From Rhodospirillales bacterium (GTDB lineage: Bacteria > Pseudomonadota > Alphaproteobacteria > Rhodospirillales > Casp-alpha2): 16,093 nucleotides of DNA. Positions 15,850 through 16,093 of the stretch are shown here, piece by piece. The notes under the pieces are model-generated. The model did not search any database and had not been told where the DNA came from. It saw only the letters and a list, made by a program, of their open reading frames with translations. A program made the position numbers and the translations under genes. The stretch lies in contig JABJOR010000502.1 in NCBI GenBank assembly GCA_018664265.1, forward strand, positions 1-16,093. The letters run 5' to 3'. Numbering within the stretch: the first letter of the stretch is position 1; each line of letters begins with the position of its first letter.

Positions 15850-16093
15850 TTCCCTCTCCATTTCATTTTTGCATCACACTTATGTATGCACATTCGCCAC
15901 ATAAGATATAGATTGTTCTGCCCACATCAACATTTGATTATAAAATTACATAATATCCATTTTATATCAAACAGTTAGATATCATTGCAGAAACTTTAAA
16001 CGCACAATATCACTATGGTACAGACGTTCCTATATTTATTTATAAGATATTAGGGGGCTAAGCGGGTACTAATCAAGTACCGTTTTAGGATAA
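15850..16093. other. AT-rich leader region upstream of cheA, no gene seen
   Basis: These 244 bases contain no supportable gene on either strand. They should hold the promoter of the cheA-cheY-cheB-cheR unit, transcribed on the minus strand. The cheA ribosome-binding site GGAGAGGG is at 15852-15859 (minus strand). A minus-strand TATAAT match at 15937-15942 lacks a good -35 partner. No paired TTAA sites or GANTC sites were found here. A small hairpin lies near the window end. Confidence 0.6.
16065..16081. repeat. Short inverted repeat near the window end
   Basis: GGTACT (16065-16070) and AGTACC (16076-16081) form a perfect 6-base-pair stem with a 5-base loop, followed on the plus strand by GTTTT. 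It could be a weak terminator of a gene beyond the edge or an operator; the T-run is too short to decide. Confidence 0.4.

Noticed and set aside
15850..15861. cheA start at the ATG ending at 15861
   Set aside because: No ribosome-binding site precedes it, while the ATG at 15849 has GGAGAGGG and gives an MDDLL start like those I recall in related CheA proteins.
15937..15942. Minus-strand TATAAT as the cheA promoter
   Set aside because: No acceptable -35 hexamer lies at 16-18 bases, and TATAAT is expected by chance in this AT-rich stretch.

Overview
The window is a motility and chemotaxis locus from an alphaproteobacterium. Its CtrA-type regulator is nearly canonical in the DNA-binding region. 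The flagellar activator is of the FlbD type, and the chemotaxis kinase carries extra C-terminal CheW-like and receiver domains. Together with base composition that looks only moderate in GC by eye, this suggests a Rhodospirillales-like, possibly marine, lineage. I cannot name a genus. No tRNA, rRNA, CRISPR array or insertion sequence was seen.

Layout. (1) 1-7578, plus strand: the 3' part of flbD (cut by the window edge), flhA, an flhG/fleN-like MinD-family ATPase, a 597-residue protein with a FliK-like C-terminus, a 134-residue protein resembling a non-catalytic QueF (T-fold), and a serine hydrolase of the beta-lactamase/esterase family. Gaps between these genes are 0-46 bases, so they are probably one transcription unit. 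(2) 9486-7599, minus strand: fliI then fliJ, encoding the flagellar export ATPase and its stalk protein, converging on the serine hydrolase gene. (3) 9487-9730: the intergenic region between divergent fliI and ctrA. It holds two GANTC sites in an inverted repeat and two TTAA-N6-TTAA elements. (4) 9731-10438, plus strand: ctrA, closed by a strong hairpin terminator that can also serve the convergent che operon. (5) 15849-10531, minus strand: cheA, cheY, cheB and cheR, with cheB/cheR overlapping by 4 bases. (6) 15850-16093: AT-rich leader upstream of cheA.

How the genes fit together. FlbD activates sigma-54 flagellar promoters, FlhA/FliI/FliJ form the export gate and its ATPase, and the FlhG-like ATPase probably controls flagellar number or placement. 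CheA/CheY/CheB/CheR are signal transduction and adaptation. CtrA is the likely cell-cycle or motility master regulator.

The points most worth a second look are: the absence of flhF beside an FlhG that also appears to lack the FlhF-activating N-terminal motif; the QueF-like protein without catalytic residues; a che operon without cheW next to a CheA with two CheW-like domains and a receiver; a repeated NEFGAPVA motif in the CheA linker; and the regulatory signals in front of ctrA. I found no wholly new system. The most unfamiliar part is the three-gene stretch 4152-7578.
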